The notes beneath the pieces were generated by a model. That model was not told the DNA's origin. It was given only the letters and a program-made list of their open reading frames with translations, and ran no database searches. Of a stretch of DNA of 64,000 nt, positions 35,105 through 44,624 are shown one piece after another (position 1 is the stretch's first letter; each line of letters begins with the position of its first letter). Both the position numbers and the translations under genes were made by a program. Source of the DNA: Singulisphaera sp. GP187 (GTDB lineage: Bacteria; Planctomycetota; Planctomycetia; Isosphaerales; Isosphaeraceae); contig NZ_FSRB01000001.1 in NCBI RefSeq assembly GCF_900129635.1, forward strand, positions 4,921,001 through 4,985,000. The letters run 5' to 3'.

Positions 35105-36223
35105 TCAAGGGCACTCGGCGCGGTGCCAAGAGGGGGGGAGGATGCCTTGAAGGCGAAGGTCGCCGTCGACCAGACTGACCTGCGGCCGCGCGAGCCGGAG
35201 CGCGTCGGCCATTCGCGATCGCCCCTCTCCTTGCGCGGGCGTGAACCGGGATTGTCCCCCTTCGATCAGAGGCGCGATGAAAACGTCCACCGCATCGACC
35301 TGGCCGGCGTCGAGGAAGGCCCCCAGGATGCGCCCTCCTCCTTCCACCAGCAGGTTGGTCATGCCCCGTCGCCCCAACTCGTCGAGGAGGGGAAGGATCG
35401 GCACGGGGCCCTCGCCGGGAAAGAGGATGACCTCGCAGCCCAGGGCCGCCAGCGCCTCGCGACGCTCAGGCGTGGCGCGCTCGGTCAGAGCGACCAGCAC
35501 CGGGACCTCCCGCGCGGTCCGGGTGAGCCGGCTGGTCGTCGGCAACCGACCGGCGCCGTCGAGCACGACCCGGGCGGGAACGCGTGGACCGGGGGGGCGG
35601 GCGGTCAGTTCCGGGTCGTCGGCCAGGGCGGTCCCGATCCCGACCACGATCGCATCCATTCGTCCTCGGACCTCGTGGACCAACGCACGCGACCGGGGGC
35701 CGGAGATCCATCGGCTGTCCCCCGAGGCCGTGGCGGTCTTGCCGTCGAGGGTCATCGCCCACTTGGCGGTGACATACGGCCGGCCCGTGCTCAGCCGCTT
35801 GAGGTAAGGCGCATTGAGGTGCTCGGCCGCGGCCGCCTCGAGGCCCTGTTCGACGACCACGCCCGCCTCGCGGAGCCGAGCCAAGCCCCCCCCGGCGACC
35901 TTCGGGAATGGGTCAGGCATCGCGGCCACCACCCGGGTGACTCCCGCGGCCAGGATCGCCTCGGTGCACGGGGGGGTCTTGCCGATGTGGCAGCACGGTT
36001 CGAGCGTGACGTAGAGCGTCGCCCCTCGCGCGGCGTCCCCCGCGCGGCGCAGGGCCTCGACCTCGGCGTGGGGGGCTCCGAACTGAGTGTGATGACCAAA
36101 CCCAACCAATCGGCCGTCGCGCACCACCACCGACCCGACCATCGGGTTCGGCTCGACGGCACCGCGACCGCGCTCGGCTTCCGCCAAGGCTCGCTGCATC
36201 CAGAAAAGGTCATCACTGGCCAC
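35105..36223 (-). CDS. ribD: Bifunctional riboflavin biosynthesis protein RibD
   Basis: 372 residues. The N-terminal deaminase domain has the zinc site HAEVEAL and PCCHIGKTPPC; the C-terminal reductase begins RPYVTAKWAMTLDGKTATASGDSRWISG and ends NLLVEGGGRILGAFLDAGQVD. It deaminates then reduces the pyrimidine intermediate after GTP cyclohydrolase II. Intact. No other rib gene is adjacent. Confidence 0.95.
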   Translation of the reverse strand: MASDDLFWMQRALAEAERGRGAVEPNPMVGSVVVRDGRLVGFGHHTQFGAPHAEVEALRRAGDAARGATLYVTLEPCCHIGKTPPCTEAILAAGVTRVVAAMPDPFPKVAGGGLARLREAGVVVEQGLEAAAAEHLNAPYLKRLSTGRPYVTAKWAMTLDGKTATASGDSRWISGPRSRALVHEVRGRMDAIVVGIGTALADDPELTARPPGPRVPARVVLDGAGRLPTTSRLTRTAREVPVLVALTERATPERREALAALGCEVILFPGEGPVPILPLLDELGRRGMTNLLVEGGGRILGAFLDAGQVDAVDVFIAPLIEGGQSRFTPAQGEGRSRMADALRLARPQVSLVDGDLRLQGILPPSWHRAECP

Positions 36224-36258
36224 GCCGAAGGTCTCGCATCAGGGGCCTCCGTCGGGGC

Positions 36259-37278
36259 TCAGGTCGTGGGAACCGGCGACGGAGTCGGAGTGGTTACGGG
36301 GGGTTTTCCAGGTTTCGCAGGCTGAGTTGCCTCCCCGGCCGGTGCAACTGGGCCAGGGCCGGCCGCGGGGATTTCCTTCTCGGCCGGGTAGATCAGGCGA
36401 TAGAGAATCGTGAGCCGACGTCGGGCTTCCTCGGGGGCGAGGTGGTCGAACGTCATCCGGATCCAGGAGGGCATCGCGGTCTCGAACCGCAACAGGTTGG
36501 CGGGGCTGACAGGCTTGGGCGGGTTGACAACAAAGTAGTAATTGTTCACGAGTCTGCGCCGATCGATCGCCTGCTTCTCGGAATCTTTGTTGAGTTGATT
36601 GCGGAGCCAGCCCTTGGCCTGAAGTCGCTTTTCGAGTTGCTTGGCCGTCTCCTCTTCGTCCTTCGGGGAGAGCTGGGGGAACGGACCGATCTTCGCCTGT
36701 CGAGACAGCTCGAGAAGCCGTCTGACGCGGTCACGCACGCCCAGCTTCTCGATCTCGGCACGCTCGGCGGGAGTGAGCGTGAACCAGAACCGAAGCATAT
36801 GAGCGACCTCGAACGGAGACCGGCCGCGGAGATCGGCGAGTTGAAAGAGTAAGTAGGTCGGACCTTGGTCCACATCCTTCCCTTGACCGTCGCGAATCTT
36901 GGCGATCAGGGCCAGCTTCTCCTTGGGCGTCGCGGCCTCGGAGAGTCGCGTCCGCTCATCCTCCGTCAGGGTCTGGAGCCAGAGGTGGTAGCGGCGGAGC
37001 ACCGCGCGGTAATTGGCCTGCTCGCTTGGGGACAGGGTCGCGAGTTTCTCGTCGAGGGTCCGGATCGCCGTTTTCTCGGCGCGGCTGAGGCGATCGAACT
37101 CGCGGACCTTCTCGGCCAGGATGGCGCGTTGCTCGCGGGGCATGGCCCCCAAGCGTTTCCAGTTCTCATCCTCGCCGGCCCGGGCGAGGGTAGGCAGGGC
37201 CAGTCCGATCAAAAGGGACAGGGCCAGAAGAGGCAGGGAGTGGTGCGGGGCGAGTCGGCGGCCGGGCGACGGTGACAT
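36259..37278 (-). CDS. Secreted helical protein downstream of the anti-sigma-like gene
   Basis: 339 residues. Signal peptide (LPLLALSLLIGLALPTLARA) then a helical region rich in repeated W/R..L..M/L..E/Q.R motifs (NWKRLGAMPREQRAILAEKVREFDRLSRAEKTAIRTLDEKL, LSPSEQANYRAVLRRYHLWLQTLTEDER), reminiscent of DUF3106-type proteins. A Pro/Thr-rich tail follows. It starts 21 bp after the upstream gene, so the two form an operon, a pairing frequent in planctomycetes with sigma-factor regulation. Function unknown. Confidence 0.65.
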   Translation of the reverse strand: MSPSPGRRLAPHHSLPLLALSLLIGLALPTLARAGEDENWKRLGAMPREQRAILAEKVREFDRLSRAEKTAIRTLDEKLATLSPSEQANYRAVLRRYHLWLQTLTEDERTRLSEAATPKEKLALIAKIRDGQGKDVDQGPTYLLFQLADLRGRSPFEVAHMLRFWFTLTPAERAEIEKLGVRDRVRRLLELSRQAKIGPFPQLSPKDEEETAKQLEKRLQAKGWLRNQLNKDSEKQAIDRRRLVNNYYFVVNPPKPVSPANLLRFETAMPSWIRMTFDHLAPEEARRRLTILYRLIYPAEKEIPAAGPGPVAPAGEATQPAKPGKPPVTTPTPSPVPTT

Positions 37279-37299
37279 ACGCGGTCGGTCTCGTGAGGC

Positions 37300-37797
37300 C
37301 TAGTCGGCGTCGGTGCCGAATTCGGAGGAGTGCGCCAGGATTTCGAGGAGCTCAATGCTCCCGACTTCGCGATACTCATCAAGGTGCTCGGCGATCGAGA
37401 GGTCGCGAGCGAGCCGCGCGGTCGGGTTGGGCCAGACCCACTGGGTGATCGCGTAACCGGTCCCCACGGCCAGGAGCCCCACAACCATCCAGACGGCGGC
37501 CCGCAGCACGCGTTGCGTCGTCTGGCGGACGGCCGACTCGAACCGGCCCCCCTCGGTCGAGAGCCGCTGGACCTCGGTCAAAGTCCGCGCGGTGAAATCG
37601 TCGGAGGCCTGGGCCCGGGGAAGATGGTCGAGCATCGACCAGGTCTTCTCCAGCGACTCGATCTCACGCCGGGCCGTGGCGCTCTTGGTCAACTTGGTGG
37701 CGATCGCCTGGGCCTCGGCCTCGTTGAGCTCACCGTCGAGGTAGGCGACCAGGTTGGACCGTTCGGCGGATGTCAGTCGTTGCTGGTCGGGACCCAT
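37300..37797 (-). CDS. Anti-sigma-factor-like membrane protein
   Basis: 165 residues from ATG 37797. The N-terminal segment LTSAERSNLVAYLDGELNEAEAQAIATKLTKS matches the start of zinc-finger anti-sigma proteins, but the usual His and Cys ligands are missing. A single transmembrane helix (AAVWMVVGLLAVGTGYAI) follows near residue 105, then a short outside tail. No sigma-factor gene is present in front of it within the window. Likely holds a cytoplasmic regulator at the membrane. Confidence 0.6.
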   Translation of the reverse strand: MGPDQQRLTSAERSNLVAYLDGELNEAEAQAIATKLTKSATARREIESLEKTWSMLDHLPRAQASDDFTARTLTEVQRLSTEGGRFESAVRQTTQRVLRAAVWMVVGLLAVGTGYAITQWVWPNPTARLARDLSIAEHLDEYREVGSIELLEILAHSSEFGTDAD

Positions 37798-38206
37798 CGC
37801 CACGAGACACCTCGTTACCAGTTCACGCGTGAGCGATCCCGCCCGGAGGCCGGTCGTCGTTCGCCGGTCGTGAGCCACTCCTCACTCAAGAACGAACCCC
37901 AAAACCATCGCGAAGTCTCGCAAACGGAATTTGAGGAGCCTCGCGAAACCACCGCGACCCTGCTCCTCTGGCCTTGCCGATGCTTGGGGCCAGGGATCGC
38001 TCGAAGAAAATACTATACACGGACCTCGCCCCCCCCAACAAGCAGCCGAATCGTGCGCGGGAGAATCCGACCGCAGGCGTTTGTTGTCGTTGGGCTTGAG
38101 CTTGAAGGCGGAGTGGGAGATCCGGGATGATGGGGTTGGTCGATCCCGAACGTCCGGCCCGATCGGTCACCAATGGCTGCGACCTGACAATGGAGCGCGT
38201 CCCGCC
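37798..38206. other. Divergent intergenic region
   Basis: About 400 bp between the anti-sigma-like gene (minus) and the small membrane protein (plus). Contains a short AT-rich patch GAAAATACTATACACGGA (38007-38024) that could hold promoters. No gene seen. Confidence 0.4.
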
Positions 38207-38542
38207 GTGGACTTCTTCACCACCAAACCACCGTGGTATCTGCCACTGGCCCTCTTGCTGGCGGCCCTGCTCATCGGGCTCACCCTGGCCTACCGGCTCT
38301 GGCAGGATATGCACGAAGACGACGATCCGGTCTCGGATCGCGAGCGGCTGAACGAGCTGGAAGAAGCGCACTTCGCAGGCGAGCTGGACGCCGACGAATT
38401 ACGACGGGTCCGCGAACTGCTGAGCCGCTCGAATTCCCCGAGCCCCCCCGAGCCGTCGCGGCGGCGCCCGCCCATTCAAACGGAAACGCCCCCATCGCCG
38501 ACCAGCAACGATGCGCCGGCCCCAGATAAGCCGCCGGTCTGA
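38207..38542 (+). CDS. Single-helix membrane protein with SHOCT-like acidic segment
   Basis: 111 residues from GTG 38207, with GGAG eleven bases upstream. One membrane helix (PWYLPLALLLAALLIGLTLAYRLW) is followed by an acidic helical part (DPVSDRERLNELEEAHFAGELDADELRRVRELL) that resembles a SHOCT-type oligomerisation segment, then a Pro/Ser-rich tail. No known partner. A frame upstream of the GTG is open but lacks a ribosome site. Confidence 0.55.
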   Translation: MDFFTTKPPWYLPLALLLAALLIGLTLAYRLWQDMHEDDDPVSDRERLNELEEAHFAGELDADELRRVRELLSRSNSPSPPEPSRRRPPIQTETPPSPTSNDAPAPDKPPV

Positions 38543-38670
38543 TTCTCAGTGAGCGGACCGCCCTTGTTTCGGACCAGGGTTCGCTTCGGCCTCTGCGACC
38601 ACTCGTTTCGGAAGTGCAATCCGCGCTGCGACGCCCGGGAAAGTCGAGTCCGCGGAATCCTCAATGAGAA

Positions 38671-39491
38671 TCAATAGGTTCGATGCTTGCGTTCGCTGCC
38701 GCGGGCGGGGTTGATCCCGAGGGTCGACTCGCGAATGAAGCCGACGAACTCATTGACTTCAGCGACGGTCCCGAGGTCGGCCTCTATGCGATCGAGGGCG
38801 CTATTGAGGGTCCGCCCTTCCTTGAAGAGGATCCGAAACGCCTCACGGAGGGCGTTGATCGTCACGGCCGGGAAGCCTGCGCGGCGGAGTCCGACCAGAT
38901 TCAGGTGCGAGGTGCAGTTATAGCCCTGATGGAGGAGGAACGGAGGAATATCCTTGGTGGTCGAGCCCAGACCGCCGATCATCGCCAGGCGGCCGATCCG
39001 GACCCGCTGCTGGACGGCGGAGTGCCCCGAGAGAATGCAGTGATCGTGGAGGACGACATGCCCGGCGACCAAGGCCCCATTGATCAAGGTGCAGCCGTCA
39101 CCCACCCGGCAGTCGTGCCCGAGGTGGCTGCCGACCATGAACAGGTTGCGGTCGCCGATCCGGGTCTCGCCCCCCCCTGCTCGGTTCCACGATGGATCGT
39201 AACCTGTTCGCGAAAGACGTTGCCGTCGCCAATCCGTAACCAGGTCTGCTCTCCCTGATACCCTTTATGCTGGGGACTCTTACCGAGCACTGCGCCATGG
39301 CCCACGAAATTGTCGCGACCCATCGTGAGGGGGCCGCTGAGCGCGGCATGCCCCTCGATGACGCACCCGGGGCCGATCCGGACCGGGCCCTCGATGATCG
39401 AATAAGGCCCGATCTGGACATCGGGAGCAATATCCGCCTGGGGGTCGAGAATCACCGTTGGGTGGATGAGTTCCGACATGGTCAACATCAT
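38671..39491 (-). CDS. lpxA: UDP-N-acetylglucosamine acyltransferase LpxA, frameshifted in a G8 tract
   Basis: Two overlapping frames make one LpxA. The first (ATG 39491, AAGGAG seven bases upstream) gives IHPTVILDPQADIAPDVQIGPYSIIEG... to FREQVTIHRGTEQGG; the second gives GETRIGDRNLFMVGSHLGHDCRVG to the C-terminal helices. The break is at G8 (minus strand, 39171-39178); nine G would restore TIHRGTEQGGGETRIG, matching the conserved TIHRGTxQGGG. Left-handed beta-helix hexapeptides and the catalytic His region (GSHLGHDC) are visible. LpxA starts lipid A synthesis. Being normally essential in lipid-A makers, a true null would be surprising. Confidence 0.85.
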
Positions 39492-39704
39492 TACCCAGCT
39501 CCTTCTGGCGCGGCGACTTCGGGGCGGACGTCCTGTCTCCCCCGTTAACGACATCGGAAATACGTGCCTTGTTCTTGAGAAAAATGGGCGCGAAATCAAG
39601 CAGAGAATGCTTATGATTTGCTGAATCTGAGCCAGTCGCCGGGTGACCTGGAAAACCGGAATCTCATGGCTCTCTTCTCCAAAGTCACACGGCGACGGTT
39701 GGCC

Positions 39705-40751
39705 TCAGCCGATCGCAACGGGCAGGCCCGTCTTGACGCTTTCCACCTCGGCGTGGCAGATCCGGAGCGCCTGCCGCGCGAGCTCGCCCGAGAGCTGAGG
39801 CGCGGGGGTCCCGGAGTTCACCGCCGCAACGGCGACGCCCAGCTCGGCCGTGAAGGCGTCGATCGGGTCTCCCGAGCCGAGTTCGGGCCGTTCGACGGTC
39901 CCGTCGGGCAGGATCACCGACAGCGGCGTGGCAACGTGCCCCTCACCGGCGAGCACGGCGAAATCAAACGCGATCGTCGCCTTCTCCAGGTAAAACTCGA
40001 ACCCGTGCGCGAACGGCCGGCCCGCCTGGCTGAGCGCTCCCGAGACCGCCGAGACGGCCAGATGAAGGTCATCGTAGAGGTATTGGGTCGAGAGATGAAC
40101 GACCGCGCCCCCCTCGACGACCCCGCGCGAATGGACCGCGCGCGGCACGCCGCAGACCAGGCCGATGTAGTGGGTATCGTGGATATGAAGGTCGATCGCC
40201 GGCCCGCCGCTCCGGTCGGCGTCGGCAATCCCCTTCGACCAGTCCGGTTTCGCGATCACCCGCTTCAAGTTCGCCGCGCGCAACGCCCCGTAGCGTCCCG
40301 AGCGGACCGCCTCCGCCGCGAATGCGAATTCAGGGAAGAAGGGCAAGACGTGCGCGACCATCAGCAGCTTGCCATTCGCCGCGGCCGCCGCCACGATCGC
40401 GTCGGCATCGGCCGTGGTCAGCGCGATCGGCTTCTCGATCAGGACATGCTTGCCCGCCTCGAGTGCCCGGATCGCCAGCGCAGCGTGTTCGTCGTTGGGA
40501 ACGCAAAGGTCGACCAGGTCCACCTTCGGGTCCGCCAGGAGCTCCCCGATGTCGGCATAGCCGGCGACCCCCGAGAGGTCCATATGCGCCCCCTTCGGCC
40601 CGAAGTTCCCCTGAATCCCCGTCCAATCCCCCGCGCGCTTCTTGGGGTCCCGGCTACAGACCGCAACCACCTGGCCATCCGCCAGCTTGCGCGCGGCCAA
40701 GTAGTGGATCATGCCCATGAAACCAATTCCAACTATGCCTATTCCTGCCAT
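39705..40751 (-). CDS. Gfo/Idh/MocA-family oxidoreductase
   Basis: 348 residues from ATG 40751. Rossmann start MAGIGIVGIGFMGMIHYLAARKL, then DLCVPNDEHAALAIRALEAGKHVLIEKPIALT with the family EKP motif, and the C-terminal beta-sheet domain containing GGPAIDLHIHDTHYIGLVCG (likely active-site His/Asp). NAD(P)-dependent, probably acting on a sugar or inositol. No substrate genes adjacent. A remnant of a paralogue lies at 44978-45082 at the far edge of the island. Confidence 0.88.
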   Translation of the reverse strand: MAGIGIVGIGFMGMIHYLAARKLADGQVVAVCSRDPKKRAGDWTGIQGNFGPKGAHMDLSGVAGYADIGELLADPKVDLVDLCVPNDEHAALAIRALEAGKHVLIEKPIALTTADADAIVAAAAANGKLLMVAHVLPFFPEFAFAAEAVRSGRYGALRAANLKRVIAKPDWSKGIADADRSGGPAIDLHIHDTHYIGLVCGVPRAVHSRGVVEGGAVVHLSTQYLYDDLHLAVSAVSGALSQAGRPFAHGFEFYLEKATIAFDFAVLAGEGHVATPLSVILPDGTVERPELGSGDPIDAFTAELGVAVAAVNSGTPAPQLSGELARQALRICHAEVESVKTGLPVAIG

Positions 40752-41051
40752 TTTTAAGTCCTTGTGGAATTGGAGCTTGCGGCAAGAGTCGAATTTGCAA
40801 ACGCCAAATTGGGCCTGATTTGGATGCCTGCCGGGCGGATTCTTTGCGCTATTCCTTGCGCCCGGTATCGGCGGCGGCTGATGCCTCCGAAGTGGATCAC
40901 GTCGAGGAACCATCACCTGACCCAGCGGCGGAGGAGGGCGCGATTGTGCCGCAGAGGGCGATTTCCGGCAAGGGCAGAGTCGGCCTAGAGGTGGGAAGGT
41001 GATAGAGTAACGACGTTACTTGCTCGCATCGCTTCCTCGCCGGGGGTCAGG
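40752..41051. other. Left edge of the accessory island
   Basis: No gene. Contains ATTCTTTGCGCTATTCCTTG (40839-40858); a close copy, ATTCTTTGCGCTATTCTTTG, occurs at 44909-44928 near the right edge of the island, so the motif frames the island. Confidence 0.4.
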
Positions 41052-41711
41052 ATGTCTTACGACTACGAGCAGTGGAAAGCGCGGGTCGCGAGCAGGGCGG
41101 ACATCACGGGAATGCTGACTCATCTGACGAAGCCTGCCCCTGATGTCGAGACCAAGGGCATGGATGATTCCAAAATTGCAGTCTCTGCCACCGCGAATCT
41201 GATAAAAATACTAAAGGAAGCACGCATTAAAGGAAGCACAACGGACAAAGGCTTTATTATTGGAAAGAGGCCAGCGGTGTGTTTTCAAGAGTTGCCCCAT
41301 TCCGGTCTGATTCAGAATGTGGAGCATGAGTCTCTACGAAGGAAGCAAAACCCGGATGAGCGGATTCGGTATTGCGGCGTTGGCCTTTGCTTCTCGAAGG
41401 CCTATATCTATCGCAAGGGAGGGCGACCCGTCATCTATGATAAAACAAGCATGCTGAAGAGAGTGTTGCCTAGTACAGATCATTGGCGCATCGTTAACTT
41501 TGACCTCAGTAATGACAAAAACATTATCGATTGGACTCATGAACGCGAATGGCGTCTGCCCGATGACCTGACCTTCATGCTAAATACGCCATCGAGGCCG
41601 CATATAGTTCTCTACGACAAAGCCTGCTGGGATTATTTCGTCGAACATTCAACCAAGGAAGTCCTGGAAGGCATACACGCTGTTACAGTGCTTAAAAGCA
41701 TATTAATGTAA
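41052..41711 (+). CDS. AbiGi/DUF2971-like protein (putative abortive-infection type)
   Basis: 219 residues. The order of motifs fits the AbiGi/DUF2971 group: LTHLTKPAP at the start, NLIKILKEARI, PAVCFQELPHSG, then RYCGVGLCFSKAYIYRKGGRPVIYDK and a late HEREWRLPDDLTF. AbiGi itself is the antitoxin-side protein of a phage-abortive pair; relatives have an ADP-ribosyltransferase-like layout. The similarity was judged by eye from motifs. Codon use is AT-richer than housekeeping neighbours, fitting horizontal gain. No obvious partner gene overlaps it. Confidence 0.45.
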   Translation: MSYDYEQWKARVASRADITGMLTHLTKPAPDVETKGMDDSKIAVSATANLIKILKEARIKGSTTDKGFIIGKRPAVCFQELPHSGLIQNVEHESLRRKQNPDERIRYCGVGLCFSKAYIYRKGGRPVIYDKTSMLKRVLPSTDHWRIVNFDLSNDKNIIDWTHEREWRLPDDLTFMLNTPSRPHIVLYDKACWDYFVEHSTKEVLEGIHAVTVLKSILM

Positions 41712-41964
41712 AATGCCCTTTGATGATTATTGCAATCTGCAATAGCCTCCATCTGCGCGATTGACAAGTTCAACGCCAAGGAGGCTGGCCCCAGCCCTTG
41801 GACTGGGGTTTTCTATTGCGCCCTTTCCGGGTGCTAATCACGGTTTCCATAGAGAACTTTAACTTCTCCTTAATTCCTCTGAACGCCTGTCCCGGTATTA
41901 TTTCGTGCAGCAAGCCGCCGAGTCCTGCGGTGCGACAGCGACAACTCCAGGGGAGTCTAAACCA

Positions 41965-42621
41965 GTGTTTAAGGCCTTCCGGTTTCGTGACGCCTTGTTC
42001 GCAACCTTAAGCCTCATTGGCCTAATCACTGTTTTTCAATATATATCATATCTGATTGTTCCGGTTTTGGGAATCTTGTCGGCCTGGTGGGGACGATTGC
42101 TGCTCACTGTCGCGGCGCTTTTCGCTGCCTGCGTCTTGTTCTATATCCGAGAAGTTTACCGATTCCGATATGCACTGATGGAACTCATGTTCGGCCTAGT
42201 CTCCACATGGTACTCCATTTCAGCTTTAACGACAGAGCCAAAGCAGTGGCCCGTCGTGATTGGTGCCATGTATTTAGTAGTTCGTGGCCTTGACAATCTG
42301 AAGACGGGGCACTTGCAACGCATGGTCGAGTGGCGTCAGAAAGGAATGAACGGTACTCCCGAGGCGCGTGAGGAATTCCTGAAGGCGGTTTTTCACGGCG
42401 TCCGCTTCAACGGGAGGTTTGCCATAGTGGCTGCTCCTCGGCTAGGCAAGACCCAAAGGGAGATGTACGATACCCTCTCAGCCAGCATGCCGAGTCTCGC
42501 CGCCAAGCAGGCCAAAGAAACCGGCTACGATGCCGAGCAGATCGAGTTGTACGTTGAGGCCCACCGCAAGGCTTATGAATCGCTAGCCGAAGAGTTTGGC
42601 TTGAACGCGCCTTCCTCGTAG
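41965..42621 (+). CDS. Four-helix membrane protein of the island
   Basis: 218 residues from GTG 41965, preceded by AGGGGAG (41949-41955); the frame is open to 41905 without a ribosome site. Hydrophobic helices: FATLSLIGLITVFQYISYLIV, LGILSAWWGRLLLTVAALFAACVLFYI, YALMELMFGLVSTWYSIS and WPVVIGAMYLVVRGL. A charged helical C-terminus follows (LQRMVEWRQKGMNGTPEAREEFLKAVFHGV...). No family recognised. It stands between an AbiGi-like gene and a DNA methyltransferase, so a membrane effector is conceivable but unproven. Confidence 0.55.
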   Translation: MFKAFRFRDALFATLSLIGLITVFQYISYLIVPVLGILSAWWGRLLLTVAALFAACVLFYIREVYRFRYALMELMFGLVSTWYSISALTTEPKQWPVVIGAMYLVVRGLDNLKTGHLQRMVEWRQKGMNGTPEAREEFLKAVFHGVRFNGRFAIVAAPRLGKTQREMYDTLSASMPSLAAKQAKETGYDAEQIELYVEAHRKAYESLAEEFGLNAPSS

Positions 42622-42736
42622 AATTCGTAAGCCAGCCGCCTGACATACTTGCTATCTGATAGTCTGCCTTCACTGGCGGCAAGGAATCCCGCCGCCAGTG
42701 CGCACCCGTGGAAACGGTCAGACCAGAAACTATCCG

Positions 42737-43507
42737 TCATGCGGCGGGCAAGAGGGCATGCTGCACGAACATATCCGGCTGCCCGTAAGCTGCCTCAATC
42801 CGCTGGCAAGCCGTGTCGAAGTGCCTGCGGTCGATCTCCATGCCAATGAACTTACGACCCAACAACGCACAGGCAACGCCGGTGGTACCGCTGCCCATGA
42901 ACGGATCGATTACGGTCTGTCCTTCCCGCGTGCTTGCCGCTACCAGCGTCTTGAGCAAAGCCACCGGCTTCTCGGTCGGATGATTCAATGATTTCTCGCG
43001 GGCGCAGCGGATGACGTTGCCGAGGTTGTGCGTAGGGAAAGCTGCCAGGCCCTTCTCGGCGTAGATGATGAGCTCATGCTGGTTGCGATAATTCGTTCCC
43101 ATGCCAAAATGCTCTTTGTCCCAGACCACAAGGTTCTTCACGATCCAACCGGAGGATTCCAAGGCTCCGTACAGGTTCGGATACATCCGCCAGTCGATGA
43201 AGAAATGGGCTGTAGCTCCCCTCGCCGCTTTATCCAGCAACGAAACGCCCATGAGGCGCATCAGGTAGAGGAAGCCATGGGTAGCCATGTTATCGTGGCT
43301 GAACCAGTCGCCTTCCCATTTCGCGCCCCTCAGCATCCCGCCGCGCGAAGATTTACCGGCGTCTGTCCTCGCCCCGCTGGAAAACGGCGGGTCGCTTATC
43401 ACTGCGTCGAAGCCTTCGATCTCTTGAAGGGATTCCAAACAGTCCCCGCAGTAAAGAGTTGCGTTTCCTATAGTTTGTTTTAATATCTTGGTCATAATCT
43501 CTACCAT
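42737..43507 (-). CDS. Orphan DNA methyltransferase (N4-C or N6-A, beta class)
   Basis: 256 residues (252 from ATG 43495). Catalytic motif IV is ISDPPFSSG near residue 38, and the AdoMet-binding motif I is DPFMGSGTTGVACALLGRKFIGMEID near residue 200; this order (IV before I) is the beta class. TEKP (HPTEKPVALLKTLV) is motif X-like. Similar small enzymes occur in phages and islands. No restriction nuclease lies beside it, so it is an orphan that could mask host sites or modify DNA for a defence module. Confidence 0.88.
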   Translation of the reverse strand: MVEIMTKILKQTIGNATLYCGDCLESLQEIEGFDAVISDPPFSSGARTDAGKSSRGGMLRGAKWEGDWFSHDNMATHGFLYLMRLMGVSLLDKAARGATAHFFIDWRMYPNLYGALESSGWIVKNLVVWDKEHFGMGTNYRNQHELIIYAEKGLAAFPTHNLGNVIRCAREKSLNHPTEKPVALLKTLVAASTREGQTVIDPFMGSGTTGVACALLGRKFIGMEIDRRHFDTACQRIEAAYGQPDMFVQHALLPAA

Positions 43508-43934
43508 GTTTAGAGGTTATACAGGGAGCGGCAGCCTCCGCTCCCTACTTTCCTAGCATGGCGATTGCGTGCATGCAAGCACTAAGTTGCGGTATTCGAA
43601 AGAAATTCAAAGAAATGGCGGGCTGGTGTCAGGCGCGGCGGCTCAACCGGCGGGATGACACACGCTAGACCTGTGATGCTTGCCGTGCGGTGCCGATTCG
43701 TGAAGTGCTGATAGAGAGTTTCGATGCCGGTATCTGATCTGACGAGCGTATACCCGGCGGCAGACCGGACACGCGCCATTTGGTCGATCGAAGCGAGTTG
43801 CCGGTGCGTCAAGTGCAAGGTGGGCTGCCGGAGAAGGATGGACCAATAAGACCTCGTCCACATATAATGATCGTGCGTCTTGAAGTCTAGAGTTTCAGCC
43901 CGTCTGTTTGCTTTCAACCAAAGGAAAATAGGAA
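43508..43934. other. Intergenic region with a GC hairpin
   Basis: GGGAGCGG (43524-43531) pairs with CCGCTCCC (43538-43545) in front of the methyltransferase start. A minus-strand 135-codon frame (43582-43989) overlaps the next gene's start and shows no domain; it was not accepted. Confidence 0.4.
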
Positions 43935-44624
43935 ATGGCGGACAAACTTCCCGAGCCAACTTGGAAGGATCATGCCCATTTGGCTGCACGAGCAGCCATC
44001 TCCGCTGTTCCTCTTGTCGGTGGCCCTGCCCTTGAACTGTTCAACGCCGTCATAGCACCGCCGCTCCAGAATCGACGGGACGAATGGGTCCAGCAGATGG
44101 CGGATCGGCTTGTAGAGCTCGAAGCGGCTGGTTTCTTGAAGGTCGAGGATTTGGGGACCAACGAGGAGTTCATCAGCACGGTTACGCAGGCGTCGACGAT
44201 TGCAATTCGTAACCACCGAAAGGAGAAGCTGGAGGCGCTCCGCAACGCAGTCCTTAACACGGCGGCTGGCCGATCACCTGGCGACACGAAACGCGAAATG
44301 TTCCTCAACCTTGTGGACGCGTTCACCGTCGATCACATTCGCATCCTGAAGACTTTGTACGAACACCAGCGATCACTAAAACGTGACGAGTTCTGGACGG
44401 ATAGCGTCCAAGGACTCGCCAACATTGCTTTGGAACGTGTTCCCGAATTACCCAAAGAAGATGCTGTACCTAAGATCATCGTCAGTGACTTGTGCCGACG
44501 CGAGCTTCTCAACTGGCACGGTGAGACGTCGGGGCCATCTTTTCAACAGCGAGACCTGCCGATCGTAGTTCCCTTTGCACAGCAGTTCTTGCAGTTTATT
44601 GAGGCTCCAAAGCCGCCCAAGTAA
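43935..44624 (+). CDS. Unrecognised helical island protein
   Basis: 229 residues. Begins MADKLPEPTWKDHAHLAARAAISAVPLVGGPALELFNAVIAPPLQNRRDEWVQQMADRL: a weakly hydrophobic helix pair with a VPLVGG turn followed by APPLxxRRDEW, a pattern also seen in unnamed island-borne proteins. The rest is alpha-helical and charged, with a winged-helix-like C-terminal part (FLQFIEAPK end). It could be a membrane-associating effector, but no function can be assigned. Start ATG follows AGGAAAATAGGAA. Confidence 0.55.
   Translation: MADKLPEPTWKDHAHLAARAAISAVPLVGGPALELFNAVIAPPLQNRRDEWVQQMADRLVELEAAGFLKVEDLGTNEEFISTVTQASTIAIRNHRKEKLEALRNAVLNTAAGRSPGDTKREMFLNLVDAFTVDHIRILKTLYEHQRSLKRDEFWTDSVQGLANIALERVPELPKEDAVPKIIVSDLCRRELLNWHGETSGPSFQQRDLPIVVPFAQQFLQFIEAPKPPK

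Noticed and set aside
35006..36325. 439-codon plus-strand frame opposite ribD
   Set aside because: Antisense shadow; ribD on the minus strand has intact zinc and reductase motifs.
39618..40757. 379-codon plus-strand frame opposite the Gfo/Idh/MocA gene
   Set aside because: Arg/Asp-rich shadow with no domain; the minus strand shows a full oxidoreductase.
43582..43989. 135-codon minus-strand frame in the island
   Set aside because: No recognisable motif or ribosome site, and it overlaps the start of a better-supported gene on the plus strand.
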